NCBI GenBank assembly: GCA_900319985.1
Contig: ONQL01000040.1
Location: 1-52,004, forward strand
Length of the DNA: 52,004 bases
Direction of reading: 5' to 3'
Origin: an uncultured Methanobrevibacter sp.
GTDB lineage: Archaea > Methanobacteriota > Methanobacteria > Methanobacteriales > Methanobacteriaceae
Part shown: piece after piece, positions 43,017-52,004 of the stretch
Layout: each line of letters opens with the position of its first letter
Numbering within the stretch: position 1 is the first letter of the stretch
Made by a program: the position numbers and the translations under genes
The notes under the pieces: generated by a model
Databases searched by the model: none
What the model saw: the letters and a program-made list of their open reading frames with translations, nothing else
Told to the model about the DNA's origin: nothing

Positions 43017-43207
43017 ATATAAAAAAATATATCCATTAACTTATTTAAAGTTAACTATTTTTAGCAAAATTTTCACGATTTTCATTTCTCATATCATAAA
43101 TTAAATTAAAAATAAAGTATTAGCAAAAAATGTTGCAAATAGTTATTTTTCAATATTGGCAACTAAACTTTTAAATAATATGTTTAAATGGAAGCAATAT
43201 TTTCAAA

Positions 43208-43229
43208 TGACTTCAACAAGCTTTAAATA
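43208..43229 (+). promoter_or_regulatory. 22-bp promoter-like block, copy B
   Basis: Exact copy of the block at 37855-37876, again ending in TTTAAATA. Transcription from it would start near 43253 and run through the tnpB tail and hairpins to about 43515. Only a 5-codon frame starts nearby (ATG 43254). Confidence 0.5.
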
Positions 43230-43292
43230 CAGCCCAATATAAAATAATAAATGGCAATGACAAGTTAATACTTTTAACGATAACCAAGTTAA

Positions 43293-43454
43293 AAAATAAA
43301 AATTAACACTATTAAATTGCATGAACCATCGGGACGAGGGGATAGCACGGTAATCCTATACATAATGGAGTATACAGCCCGTGAAGTAAGAATCCTCAAC
43401 TTCTATAAGTTGAGGCAGTTCAATTCAATGAAGAAAAACCTAAAAATCTATTAA
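43293..43454 (+). pseudogene. IS200/IS605 tnpB C-terminal relic
   Basis: An open 53-codon tail without a start codon, containing GRGDSTVILYIMEYTAREVR and LNFYKLRQFNSMKKN. The arrangement of a G-D-S-T motif, a T-A-R-E-V stretch and a final hairpin-encoded end is what the last part of TnpB from archaeal IS200/IS605 elements looks like. The rest of tnpB and any tnpA are missing. The DNA also carries the element's 3' hairpin. Assignment rests on pattern memory and on the hairpin; a chance open frame is possible. Confidence 0.55.
43325..43430 (+). ncRNA. Omega-RNA-like relic at the tnpB 3' end
   Basis: The stretch contains GTGAAGTAAGAATCC followed by a perfect 9-bp hairpin CCTCAACTT-CTAT-AAGTTGAGG (43394-43415) and then CAGTTCAA. 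This closing hairpin followed by GTTCAA is the usual right-end structure of IS200/IS605 elements, and overlaps the guide (omega) RNA that TnpB uses. Its GC content (near 45%) is well above the flanks (about 20-25%), which is typical of a functional or recently functional RNA in AT-rich DNA. Confidence 0.55.
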
Positions 43455-43458
43455 ATGG

Positions 43459-43515
43459 TTTTAATGTCTAAGTGATGAGTATTGTGAGGTAAAACTCACA
43501 ATATAGACATTAAAA
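43459..43515. repeat. Long bulged hairpin
   Basis: TTTTAATGTCTA (43459-43470) pairs with TAGACATTAAAA (43504-43515). Inside, TATTGTGAG (43480-43488) pairs with CTCACAATA (43495-43503). That is 21 base pairs broken only by a 9-base one-sided bulge, AGTGATGAG. It lies between the tnpB relic and the convergent DUF371 gene and may terminate either transcript or be an element end. Confidence 0.7.
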
Positions 43516-43548
43516 AAAAAAGCTAATTTTTCTAAAAAAAAATTTAAT

Positions 43549-43965
43549 TTAAGTATCAACATTTATGGTAACTTCCATAATCTTATCATTTTTTAAATCT
43601 TCAATCAAATCCTGATTCAAATCCTTTGCAGCCTTATCTGCTTTAATCATCAATGTCCTTGAGCAGGTATAATCACTGGTTCTACAGACAATATCAGTCG
43701 GATGAGTCAAGGTCAAATCCTCATGGCCAAAACCAACTATTTCATCATGACCGTTTTCTGTATCCAAAATAACAGTTATTCTACTATTTGAGTTGGCTAT
43801 TTTATCTTTAAGTTCCTGTGGAAAGTCAAGCATTGATTTGTCGGCACTGGTTCCGACAATGCAATCTGCAGTTGGACCGATTTCTGGATCTTTTGTAATT
43901 TCAAAAGTGGACTTGTGATGAGAGGTTACATTTTTGTGGCCTTTGGCTTGAAGTTTGAAAATCAT
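43549..43965 (-). CDS. DUF371 family archaeal protein
   Basis: A 138-residue cytosolic protein found in archaea. Landmarks are GHKNVTSHHKSTFEITKD near the N-terminus, ADCIVGTSADKSM, and RTSDYTCSRTLMIKADKAA. The conserved His, Asp and Arg-Thr-Ser positions suggest a nucleotide- or RNA-related enzyme, but no function is established. The upstream region to 44.1 kb is AT-rich and empty. Confidence 0.85.
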   Translation of the reverse strand: MIFKLQAKGHKNVTSHHKSTFEITKDPEIGPTADCIVGTSADKSMLDFPQELKDKIANSNSRITVILDTENGHDEIVGFGHEDLTLTHPTDIVCRTSDYTCSRTLMIKADKAAKDLNQDLIEDLKNDKIMEVTINVDT

Positions 43966-44139
43966 GATTATAACTTTGGATGAAAAAATTAATAAGATTT
44001 TTCATTGCGTTTAAATGAAATATTGACAAATTATATTATAATATTAAACTCACAAATGCAAAATAATGAATGGATAAATTAAAAATAATGAAAGCATGAT
44101 GAAAATCAGATAAAATGAATTCGGCAATCTACATGAAAA

Positions 44140-44169
44140 AATAAAAAAAATTAAAGGTTTTGAAAAACC
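44140..44169 (-). terminator. Terminator of the 1730-residue surface protein gene
   Basis: On the minus strand just after the stop, GGTTT and AAACC form a short hairpin. It is followed by long T-runs (eight and six T residues). This fits archaeal T-rich termination. Confidence 0.45.
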
Positions 44170-44170
44170 C

Positions 44171-47100
44171 CTATTTTTTTACAACAATTTTATTAGAAAC
44201 CTTCAGTTTCCCATAACTAGTGACTATTTTATACTTGCCCACTTTTAAAGATGATTTTATAGTAATGGCAGCTATTCCTTTCTTGTTTGTTTTAACAACA
44301 TATTTTTTACCTTTGAATTTGAAAGTAATCTTTTTATTTTTCAATATTTTGCCTTTTTTGTTAACCAACTTGGCTTTGAATTTTGCAGTTTTTGATTTCT
44401 TTTTATATAAATTCTTGGTAATTATTGTTGATTTGACCTTAATTTTATTGGACACCTTATATCCTTTGTAGGTAGCTGTAATGGTGTAAGTTTTAGGCTT
44501 AAGTTTAATTTTGAACAGTGCATAGCCTTTCTTATTTGTTTTTACTTTATACGATTTTCCGTTGATTTTAATTTTAACGACTACGCCGGCACCTACTGGT
44601 TTTCCATTATCTCCATAGGCACGTACCTTATAATTTTTGCCCGCACCATAGTATTGTGAAAAGCCTTTATTTCCAGCTAATCTTTTGAAAATCAAAATAT
44701 TATTGTATGCCTTTTCACCAGTTACAGGATTTTTTGCCTCAATAGTGTAACTTCCAACCTTAAAATTAATATTTAGTTTGGATATTCCATTAGGCAATGT
44801 TTTTGTGGTAACGGAATTGCTTCCAATTTTAAATGTGACCTTTGTATTTCCCAAAGCCTTACCGTTGGAATCACAAAATATTGCAAAATACTGTGTTCCG
44901 GTACCATACAATTTAATTACATCAATTCCTTCAACAGTTTTGGAAATATTAATTGATGCATTGGTTGAAGCTGAACGATATCTGTCAGTTTCATTGAAAA
45001 AGATTAATGCAACGTAATTTCCTGAAGGCAAATTCAAATCAAGCACAGCCTTGCCTGAACTGTCAGTTGAAATTTCAAACTCTTTTCCGTTAAGTTTAAC
45101 ATGAATTGTCCCACCAACAATGGCCTTGCCTGACTCGGATTTTAAATATATGATTAACTGTTCGCTACCCTTATAGTATTTAACTACATCCTTAGCAGTT
45201 AAATTAACGTTCAATAATGTATCGCGTACAATAAATTTGCCTTCACATGAACTTTTTGAAAAGTTTTCGTTTCCCTCATAGCTAGCCTGGAAAGAATAAT
45301 TGCCCTCAGACAATTTTCCAATGACAAAGGATGATTTTCCATTGTTAACAAAAATTGAATATGACTTATCAGCAATTTTTAAGGTAATCCTATCGCTAAT
45401 CAAATCGCCTTCTGTTGAATTTAAATTGATTCTTGCAACTACCCTGTCATTCAAACCTGCATCATCAATTTCAACTGTTAATATGGATCTTTTTTGAGTT
45501 ATATTTAATTCATAAGTGGTATTTGAGGCATAATAGTTGTTATCACCATTATAACTGGCAATGATTGTATACTCACCAGTCTGTAACGGAGAAATGTACC
45601 ACATGGCTTTTGAATCAACAATGTTCTTACTTCTTGGTGAATAATAGCCAATCATACTGAAAATTACTTTTCCTGTTGCATTAGGACTTAAATTAGCATA
45701 AATTCTAATATTTTCATTAAGCAATACCTCACCGACAGATATTGAAATCTGAGATTTGGTTTTAGAGATATTGAATGATGTGGAATTTTTTGAGCTGATA
45801 TAGTAATGGTCACCCAAATACTCTGCAGTTACATTATAATTTCCAACATCGAGCCCTGAAAATGTCCAGACAGCAACACCGTCAACTATTTCAATATTTT
45901 TTGCAATGCTGCCGGATTTGAAACGTACGATACCTGTTGCATTATCGTTGAGGGTGGCAACGACAATTATGCTTTCACCATATACTGTATCATTCACCTG
46001 CAGAATTACATCGCTTGCCATCTCCTTTACATAAAAAATAGTGCTGAAAGTGGAATTGTGATAATTACCATCCCCTGAATAATAAATGTCCAGAGAATAT
46101 TTGCCGGTAGATAGTTTGTATAAGTTTAGAATAACTTCAGAACCTTTAATCTCTTTAACATATTCCTTTTCATTAACTTTAAAAGTCAGATTTCCACTAG
46201 CATTTTTAAGGTCAAACACCCCAATAATCTGGTCAACGTCATATGTGCAGTCATCTGCAGAAACATTTAAAATCAAATTAGCCTTATTTACTGAAAAAGT
46301 GCTTTTAATCTCTTCACTTGTGAATTTATCATTTGAATATATTGCTTTAACTGTATACTTTCCAGTGTTTAAACCAGATACCTCGCATATTGCAGTGCTG
46401 TTAACAATTTCAACTGTTTTGCTTAAAATTCCTTCAATTATGAAATTGACCTTACCAGATACACCCTTATCAAAATCGGCTTTAATTTTTTCCATTTCCC
46501 CATAATGAATATCTTCAGTTGTTAAATTAAATTTAATGTCATTTACTGTCAAATCATTATGGATTGTTGCATTTTTATAAGTTGCTGAAATGGAATAACC
46601 TCCTGTCGGGAGATTTAAAGCAAAGTAGGCATATCCATCATCATCTGTTGTTATATTGTATTTGTTTCCATTGAAATCTACTGTTACAATCCTGTTGGGC
46701 ATCGGAATGCCTGTCACTTCCAACAATCTTACCGAATAATTAAACTCATTATAATTCCAACCTGTTGAATTTTCACCTATGAAAACAAATTCATCCGCAA
46801 CGCCAATTGTTGTATTCCATGTTGCATCAGAGCAGTTTTCATTTCCTTCATAATATGCAAAGACATAATTTGTTCCTTTGTCGAATTTGACATTGAATTT
46901 TACTTTGCCATCAGTGATATTTGCAGTATAGTGATTATAATTAATGTAAAGTCCAATCAATCCAGTACATTTTGCAGGATTAATATTTATAGTGACAGTA
47001 CCGTTTAGATTTTTTTCATCCTCATCAATCACTACATCCAAAGAGGTTTCCTGTCTTGATACCTTAAATAAAGTTGATGCATTTGAAGGGACATATTTGG

Positions 47101-49363
47101 CATCTCCCTCAAACCAGACAGTTACATCATAGGTTCCTGCCTGCAATCCGTATAAATTGATTGATGTGGTGTCATTGTCCAGATAGATAGTAGCATTTAC
47201 GCCATTAACTGTTAAAATTGCTTCTCCTCTAAGAGTATTTGGAACTACATTAACAAGGACTGTTGCATTTTGACCCACTTCTATATCACGGGCAGATACG
47301 TTTAAGCTGGAAGCATATTTTGTTACTTTTAATATTGCGCTTGCATTGGCTGCATAGTAATAATTGCTTTCAACAAATCCGAAGGTAATGTTGTATTCAC
47401 CCTCTCCAAAATTATTTAATGAAATTGTTGTGTTTCCGTTATAAAGATAAACAATTTTCTTTCTGACACCATCAATATACATTATTGCCTGACCCTGAAC
47501 TCCCTTAGGAAGAAGAGTAACAATAGCAGAACCCCTTTGGTCTATTTTAATTTCAGGAATATGTACTGATAAATCAACAGACTGCTTTTTGATTGTAACT
47601 GTTTTGTTGAAAAATGATTTGAAGTGATTTTCATCCCCTTCATACACCACTTTCATGGTATAGTCCCCAGGAAGCAAATCGGTTATTTCTGTATTGGCTT
47701 TCCCATTGTTCAAATCCAGCCTATATACATTATCGCCAATATATAAGGATACAACTCCTGTCGGAGTTGATTTATCCTGGCTTGTTACTGTAACTGCAAC
47801 TTTAAGTGCATCTAAAAATGTGATATTTTCATTATTTTCTACAGCAAGTGAAGTGTAAAGCTTACCTACATCCACAGTTACATTTTGAGAGAAGTTACCT
47901 ACGTTGGCATATACTGAAAATGATCCCTTGTTTTGAGAATGATTAAATATAAAATCGCTTTTACCGTTGATTAATTGTTTTTGTAATGTTTCACCGTAAG
48001 AAGTTGTGAATGTTACATTAAACATTGGGAACAGATTGATTTGAGGTATTTTGTTATTGTTAATTGTCCATGAAGCATTTATTTTAACTGATTCGCCAAT
48101 GTTTAACATTGAATATTCCGGCACCAAAGTAAATACCATCCATGAGTTAACCTGATTGATATTGACTCTTGAACCGTCCACATAAGGATTATCATTAGTA
48201 TTCCACCAATTGTTATCCAAACAAATTGCCTCTCCGCCGTTGAAATATATATCTCGAGAAATTCCATCAAATATGGCATTGTCCATGAATGCATTGTAAG
48301 TTAAATTCAGGTTACCTGCATTATAAATGTTTGGAGAACCTTTATATGCAGGCATTGGAGTTTCATAATTTCCTGTGTTGTTTCTGAATATTGATCCTCT
48401 GGCTTTAAGATTGCCGGAATTATAAATCGCACCATAAATAATGTTGAAATTAGCCCTTTCAATGTAATTGTTTTCGATTATGGAATTTAATAAAATAAAA
48501 TCGCCAGTATTATAAATTGCAGAACCTTTGCATTCATGAAGAGCGTATGAATTTGTTATAATACTATTTTCCATGGTTGCATTGCCGTCATTGGCTATAC
48601 CTGCACCATATCCAAAATCAACGCTCTGGGATTTGTTAAATTTGGAATTATTGATGAACAGGTTCCCCTTATTATAAATGGATCCTCCATAAGAAAACAA
48701 ACCTGATGTGGACAGTGCAGTATTGTTTTCAAAATAGGAATTGAATACTTTCAACTCTCCAAAATTGCTTACTGCCCCTCCATAAATGTACTTGTCAACA
48801 GTATCATAGTACAGGACACTGTTTATGAATTGACAATTATCAATGACAACATCAGCCTTCTTAATGTCCAATGCAGCCCCATAAACACTATCCTTGTAGG
48901 AAACGGAGTATGAAACAGGAGATTTATATGCATTCACAAACTTGATATCCTTAAAGGTTACTTTCACATTGTCGGAAACTATAAAAATGTAATCCTTTCC
49001 CTGACCGTCGAAAATCGTATTGCCTGAACCGACAAAAGTTAGTGATTTGTCAATGGTTAACCTCGTATTTGATGTACCTTTATAGGTTCCATCTGCCAAA
49101 TTGATAGTATAATTATCTTTAGATGATTTTAATGCTTTATCCACTGATTTTAATGCCAAAGCCTTAGAGCTCCCATCATTTGCATTATTACCATTAACAC
49201 TATCAACATAGATTATTTTTCCATTGTCATTTAAATAATCATTATTGCTTTCAGATAAATTATTAAATTCCTTAGCGCTTAAATCGGAAGCGCTAACCGA
49301 GGATATTAATAAAAACACTGAAAAGATAATAAAAATTATTAATAATACTTTATTAAATTTCAA
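44171..49363 (-). CDS. Giant adhesin-like protein, beta-helix plus Ig-like repeats
   Basis: A 1730-residue secreted protein. The signal peptide is KFNKVLLIIFIIFSVFLLIS, then SVSASD. Residues about 50-400 form a beta-helix (INNSKFNKS, NNTALSTSG, IYNAGNL patterns). From about 420 to 1650 there are many Ig-like domains with the recurring YEGDENHFKS/YSGDGNYHNS strand and G-x-Y-x-V endings. The last ~250 residues are very basic (TKNLYKKKSKTAKFKAKLVN, then KFKGKKYVVKTNKKGIA, ending IVVKK) and nearly match the end of the 828-residue protein at 40368. There is no C-terminal membrane helix. The start is a TTG at 49363, with GAGGT 7 bases upstream. Confidence 0.85.
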   Translation of the reverse strand: MKFNKVLLIIFIIFSVFLLISSVSASDLSAKEFNNLSESNNDYLNDNGKIIYVDSVNGNNANDGSSKALALKSVDKALKSSKDNYTINLADGTYKGTSNTRLTIDKSLTFVGSGNTIFDGQGKDYIFIVSDNVKVTFKDIKFVNAYKSPVSYSVSYKDSVYGAALDIKKADVVIDNCQFINSVLYYDTVDKYIYGGAVSNFGELKVFNSYFENNTALSTSGLFSYGGSIYNKGNLFINNSKFNKSQSVDFGYGAGIANDGNATMENSIITNSYALHECKGSAIYNTGDFILLNSIIENNYIERANFNIIYGAIYNSGNLKARGSIFRNNTGNYETPMPAYKGSPNIYNAGNLNLTYNAFMDNAIFDGISRDIYFNGGEAICLDNNWWNTNDNPYVDGSRVNINQVNSWMVFTLVPEYSMLNIGESVKINASWTINNNKIPQINLFPMFNVTFTTSYGETLQKQLINGKSDFIFNHSQNKGSFSVYANVGNFSQNVTVDVGKLYTSLAVENNENITFLDALKVAVTVTSQDKSTPTGVVSLYIGDNVYRLDLNNGKANTEITDLLPGDYTMKVVYEGDENHFKSFFNKTVTIKKQSVDLSVHIPEIKIDQRGSAIVTLLPKGVQGQAIMYIDGVRKKIVYLYNGNTTISLNNFGEGEYNITFGFVESNYYYAANASAILKVTKYASSLNVSARDIEVGQNATVLVNVVPNTLRGEAILTVNGVNATIYLDNDTTSINLYGLQAGTYDVTVWFEGDAKYVPSNASTLFKVSRQETSLDVVIDEDEKNLNGTVTININPAKCTGLIGLYINYNHYTANITDGKVKFNVKFDKGTNYVFAYYEGNENCSDATWNTTIGVADEFVFIGENSTGWNYNEFNYSVRLLEVTGIPMPNRIVTVDFNGNKYNITTDDDGYAYFALNLPTGGYSISATYKNATIHNDLTVNDIKFNLTTEDIHYGEMEKIKADFDKGVSGKVNFIIEGILSKTVEIVNSTAICEVSGLNTGKYTVKAIYSNDKFTSEEIKSTFSVNKANLILNVSADDCTYDVDQIIGVFDLKNASGNLTFKVNEKEYVKEIKGSEVILNLYKLSTGKYSLDIYYSGDGNYHNSTFSTIFYVKEMASDVILQVNDTVYGESIIVVATLNDNATGIVRFKSGSIAKNIEIVDGVAVWTFSGLDVGNYNVTAEYLGDHYYISSKNSTSFNISKTKSQISISVGEVLLNENIRIYANLSPNATGKVIFSMIGYYSPRSKNIVDSKAMWYISPLQTGEYTIIASYNGDNNYYASNTTYELNITQKRSILTVEIDDAGLNDRVVARINLNSTEGDLISDRITLKIADKSYSIFVNNGKSSFVIGKLSEGNYSFQASYEGNENFSKSSCEGKFIVRDTLLNVNLTAKDVVKYYKGSEQLIIYLKSESGKAIVGGTIHVKLNGKEFEISTDSSGKAVLDLNLPSGNYVALIFFNETDRYRSASTNASINISKTVEGIDVIKLYGTGTQYFAIFCDSNGKALGNTKVTFKIGSNSVTTKTLPNGISKLNINFKVGSYTIEAKNPVTGEKAYNNILIFKRLAGNKGFSQYYGAGKNYKVRAYGDNGKPVGAGVVVKIKINGKSYKVKTNKKGYALFKIKLKPKTYTITATYKGYKVSNKIKVKSTIITKNLYKKKSKTAKFKAKLVNKKGKILKNKKITFKFKGKKYVVKTNKKGIAAITIKSSLKVGKYKIVTSYGKLKVSNKIVVKK

Positions 49364-49511
49364 ATTAAATACCTCATGTTGATTAAATTAAATTTTATAA
49401 ATAATCATTTGTCAATGATGTATTAAGGTATGTAAAATAAAATATATATAATTATCTTGAAAAAATAGTAGTTAAAAAAAAAAGAATATAAATTAGTTTT
49501 AAGCAACTAAT

Positions 49512-51758
49512 TTATTCCAAAGTTGATTTTTTGCGTCTGATTCCAACCAATAATAATATTAAAGCCGGAATAATCATGACAATTGAAGGGATGAACCTTT
49601 CAATTTCGTTTTCCTCCTCAATTTCATAAATCTTTTTACTTACACTTGAAGATTCACCTGCGGATGAATCCGAACTTGCGGTTGATTTTGATTCACTGGC
49701 AGCGGAATCAGTACCTTCGGTTGAAGGAGTTACATCAGAACTGTTTGATTCCACATTTACATTCTGCTGATGACCATCAAAAGAAGTCGTATTTACTTTT
49801 CCACCATCAGTATTTGAATTTGTATCTCCTTTACCACTGTCTGAATTTGAATTGATGTAACTTAGCAATAAATCCTTTAATGATTTTGAACCGCTTGGTT
49901 GATTATTTCTAGAGCCCTCGTCTTTATTATCTGAAGGCTTATCTTCACCTGATTGTGAATCATCTGTTGGAATTTTACCTGTTTCACCATCATCCTGACT
50001 TCCTGAACTTTTTTTAGAACCAGGAATCAATGGATTGAATGAATACTGTTTTTTTGTTTCACCACTGGATATCTTACGTCCATCAACATTATTGGAAATC
50101 TCCTTATCATTATTCGGATTATAATTAAATTCATTGCCATTATCAACACTATTTTCACGAGAAGCAAAGTAATCGAATGCTTTCATGATTGGATTGTTAT
50201 AGAATTCCATGTTTTTATGTGCTGAAATGTCTCCATATTTATATCCGCTCTTGCTTGGATCAGCATTTGGATTATATGAAACCAATAAATTATTGAATAT
50301 TTTAGAATCCACAGAACTTAATAAGTTAACGGAATAATATCCATCACTGAATACCGTGTTATCATGAATGTTATATTGATGGTCTCCTGAAGTACTTTGA
50401 CGGTAACTAATACCGTATAGATTATCATCCACGGATACATCCCCAACACTATGCACTTCAATTGTATTATTGGCAATGTGTGAATGAGTATCCTGAGATT
50501 CAATACCTGCCACTAAAGCCCATTCATGGGTACCTGCCAAACCAGTAACATTAATCTTGTTGTTAGTGATTGATAATGATGTTTCACCATAGAAATTTTG
50601 AGAATAAATTCCTATATTCGGACCGTTGGAAAATGAATATAAATCATTTCTAGTGATGTTAACATCAGAAATCGGACCTGTAATCTGAATAGGATATGCA
50701 GTACCTGCAGCTAATTTACCACCAGTTGTTATAATAGAAATATTGTTATAAATGACTGTCAAATTATTTAGATTATAGATGTCTAACCCATAAAGATAAT
50801 TGTCAATACCTGGAAATGTTAAAAAATCAACCATATTAATAGTGTTATTCGCTATTAATGAGTTTTGAGATTTTGAAATCAGCATACAATCCTGTGAAGG
50901 ATATGAATTTTCAGGCCTTTTATTGATTTCAGACAAAAGGGTGTTTCCAACAAATGATAAATTATCACAATACTCCACACCTACTGTTAAAACCAAATCT
51001 GAAGCCAATTCAGCACCATTTACACCGAATATGATGTCTTTTAAAGGCAATGCAGCACTGACTGTGTTATTAGTTATTATCGCATTTGTACAGTACGATA
51101 ACTTCATTGCACAATTGTACACATCAATATCATTGTTATGGCCTTCAAAATTTATTCTACAATTGCGAATCTTGAGATTTCTAACCGTATTATATTCATT
51201 CCCATCAGCAAAAATACCGTATGCTTGAACATTAAGAGGAACAATATAATTAATATCGAGATTGTTTAAAACAGCATCATCAGAATAAATCAATATTCCT
51301 GCGTGATCGTTTCTTGCAAATTCACTATCCAAATCCATTTTTAAATCTGTCATCGTAATATTTTTTGCATCCAATTCAAATACTGTGTTTTTTAAAGTGA
51401 ATCCAATTCCTTTAAGAACTACATTATTTGCACGAATAGCTATTTTACCGAGATTTTCAAAATTCTGTGAAAATATCAATGTTTTACCTGAACATCTTGA
51501 TTTTAAAACATTGTTGTCAAAATAGTCATCAAAATTTTGAGAGGTAATATAAATTGTATCATTGAATACCAAATCAGGCTCATCCGGAACTTCTTCATCC
51601 ACATCAGACAATATGGAATTATTATCAACAGATAATTTTTGAACTTCAACAGAATCTAAAGAGTCTGAAGTATCATTAACGTCAATTTCAGCAGCAGAAA
51701 TTGATGTTATAGAAATAATACAAAGAATAATCAATCCCAATATTAATTTTCTATTCAA
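49512..51758 (-). CDS. Surface protein with parallel beta-helix and C-terminal membrane anchor
   Basis: A 748-residue protein. A signal segment (NRKLILGLIILCIISITSIS, then AAE) precedes a NosD-like beta-helix (about residues 80-530; repeated NNTI, ITNN, VYN units). A Ser/Gly/Asp-rich linker follows (about 560-710; SSGSQDDGETGK, DSGKGDTNSNTDGG). One membrane helix (FIPSIVMIIPALILLLVGI) and the basic end RRKKSTLE finish it. The start is taken as TTG 51758 because the alternative ATG 51779 lies on the strong GGAGGTGAT site; the spacing of about 10 bases is acceptable but not ideal. The role is inferred as surface display. Confidence 0.8.
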   Translation of the reverse strand: MNRKLILGLIILCIISITSISAAEIDVNDTSDSLDSVEVQKLSVDNNSILSDVDEEVPDEPDLVFNDTIYITSQNFDDYFDNNVLKSRCSGKTLIFSQNFENLGKIAIRANNVVLKGIGFTLKNTVFELDAKNITMTDLKMDLDSEFARNDHAGILIYSDDAVLNNLDINYIVPLNVQAYGIFADGNEYNTVRNLKIRNCRINFEGHNNDIDVYNCAMKLSYCTNAIITNNTVSAALPLKDIIFGVNGAELASDLVLTVGVEYCDNLSFVGNTLLSEINKRPENSYPSQDCMLISKSQNSLIANNTINMVDFLTFPGIDNYLYGLDIYNLNNLTVIYNNISIITTGGKLAAGTAYPIQITGPISDVNITRNDLYSFSNGPNIGIYSQNFYGETSLSITNNKINVTGLAGTHEWALVAGIESQDTHSHIANNTIEVHSVGDVSVDDNLYGISYRQSTSGDHQYNIHDNTVFSDGYYSVNLLSSVDSKIFNNLLVSYNPNADPSKSGYKYGDISAHKNMEFYNNPIMKAFDYFASRENSVDNGNEFNYNPNNDKEISNNVDGRKISSGETKKQYSFNPLIPGSKKSSGSQDDGETGKIPTDDSQSGEDKPSDNKDEGSRNNQPSGSKSLKDLLLSYINSNSDSGKGDTNSNTDGGKVNTTSFDGHQQNVNVESNSSDVTPSTEGTDSAASESKSTASSDSSAGESSSVSKKIYEIEEENEIERFIPSIVMIIPALILLLVGIRRKKSTLE

Positions 51759-52004
51759 ACCTATGCTTATCACCTCCATTGAGGTTGTTGTCTCAAATAA
51801 TCTTCAATTATACAAGTATAATTAAAAATTATTAAAAGATATTGTAATATCTATAAAAAATAGTTTATAAAGTTTACTTGAAAATAACAAAAAATAGTCT
51901 TAAAATGAGGATGTGACACGAAGTCACTATTTTTTTTAATTTTATTTTGTTTATTTTTTATTTAATTTTATATACTATGAAGTACAATCTTTTATTATAG
52001 AGAT
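51759..52004. other. Intergenic end of window
   Basis: AT-rich sequence. No coding frame is supported. A short hairpin GTGAC-ACGAA-GTCAC (51913-51927) followed by eight T residues reads as a plus-strand terminator, but no plus-strand gene precedes it here. Confidence 0.4.

Noticed and set aside
51913..51937. Small hairpin plus T-run considered as the end of a plus-strand RNA gene
   Set aside because: Only 5 base pairs, and no promoter or structured body upstream.

Overview
The window is a low-GC methanogenic archaeal chromosome segment, most likely Methanobrevibacter (Methanobacteriales). The evidence is a methyl-CoM reductase component A2 ATPase, the methanofuran enzyme MfnB, a geranylgeranyl reductase with its own ferredoxin, archaeal-type riboflavin synthase, deoxyhypusine synthase, the archaeal L37Ae-RpoP-Brix-Pcc1-prefoldin operon, several adhesin-like surface proteins and GGTGAT-type ribosome binding sites. 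Almost all genes lie on the minus strand.

Layout. 1-4.6 kb: ferredoxin/geranylgeranyl reductase, atwA with a universal stress protein, a small coiled-coil gene and a zinc-ribbon membrane protein. 4.6-14 kb: uvrC directly behind a 2510-residue DUF4011-helicase-Vsr-like protein that carries about 900 residues of acidic repeats. 14-19.3 kb: a decayed gene end, PfkB kinase, CDF exporter, a HisA-like protein, a 580-bp intergenic region with two candidate structured RNAs, then the translation/KEOPS/prefoldin operon. 19.4-26.6 kb: guaB-mfnB, a surface protein, and a five-gene unit (ribC, glycosyltransferase, DUF2304, two LutA/LutB-like Fe-S proteins). 26.6-33.9 kb: cobalt ECF transporter cbiMNQO, pyrF, a DUF5654 protein, an HTH-CBS regulator with dys, and hisG. 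33.9-40.3 kb: a P1B metal ATPase behind a triplicated 41-bp promoter module, a radical-SAM/Cys-rich-peptide operon, an aldo/keto reductase and galU. 40.3-52 kb: three large surface proteins, tRNA-Leu(GAG), an IS200/IS605 tnpB tail with a guide-RNA-like hairpin, and a DUF371 gene.

Strongest leads. (a) A zinc ribbon - radical SAM/SPASM - 41-residue Cys-rich peptide operon that looks like a ribosomal peptide modification system. (b) A tnpB tail/omega-RNA relic sitting behind a promoter-like block that is duplicated 5.4 kb away. (c) A 41-bp module with AGTATTAC half-sites 33 bp apart, present three times before the metal ATPase and once before a candidate small RNA. (d) The giant helicase with its acidic tail. 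(e) Two normally indispensable genes, L37Ae and cbiM, each have an internal deletion plus frameshift. This is either a real lesion or, more likely, an assembly problem, and it should be settled before the sequence is used.
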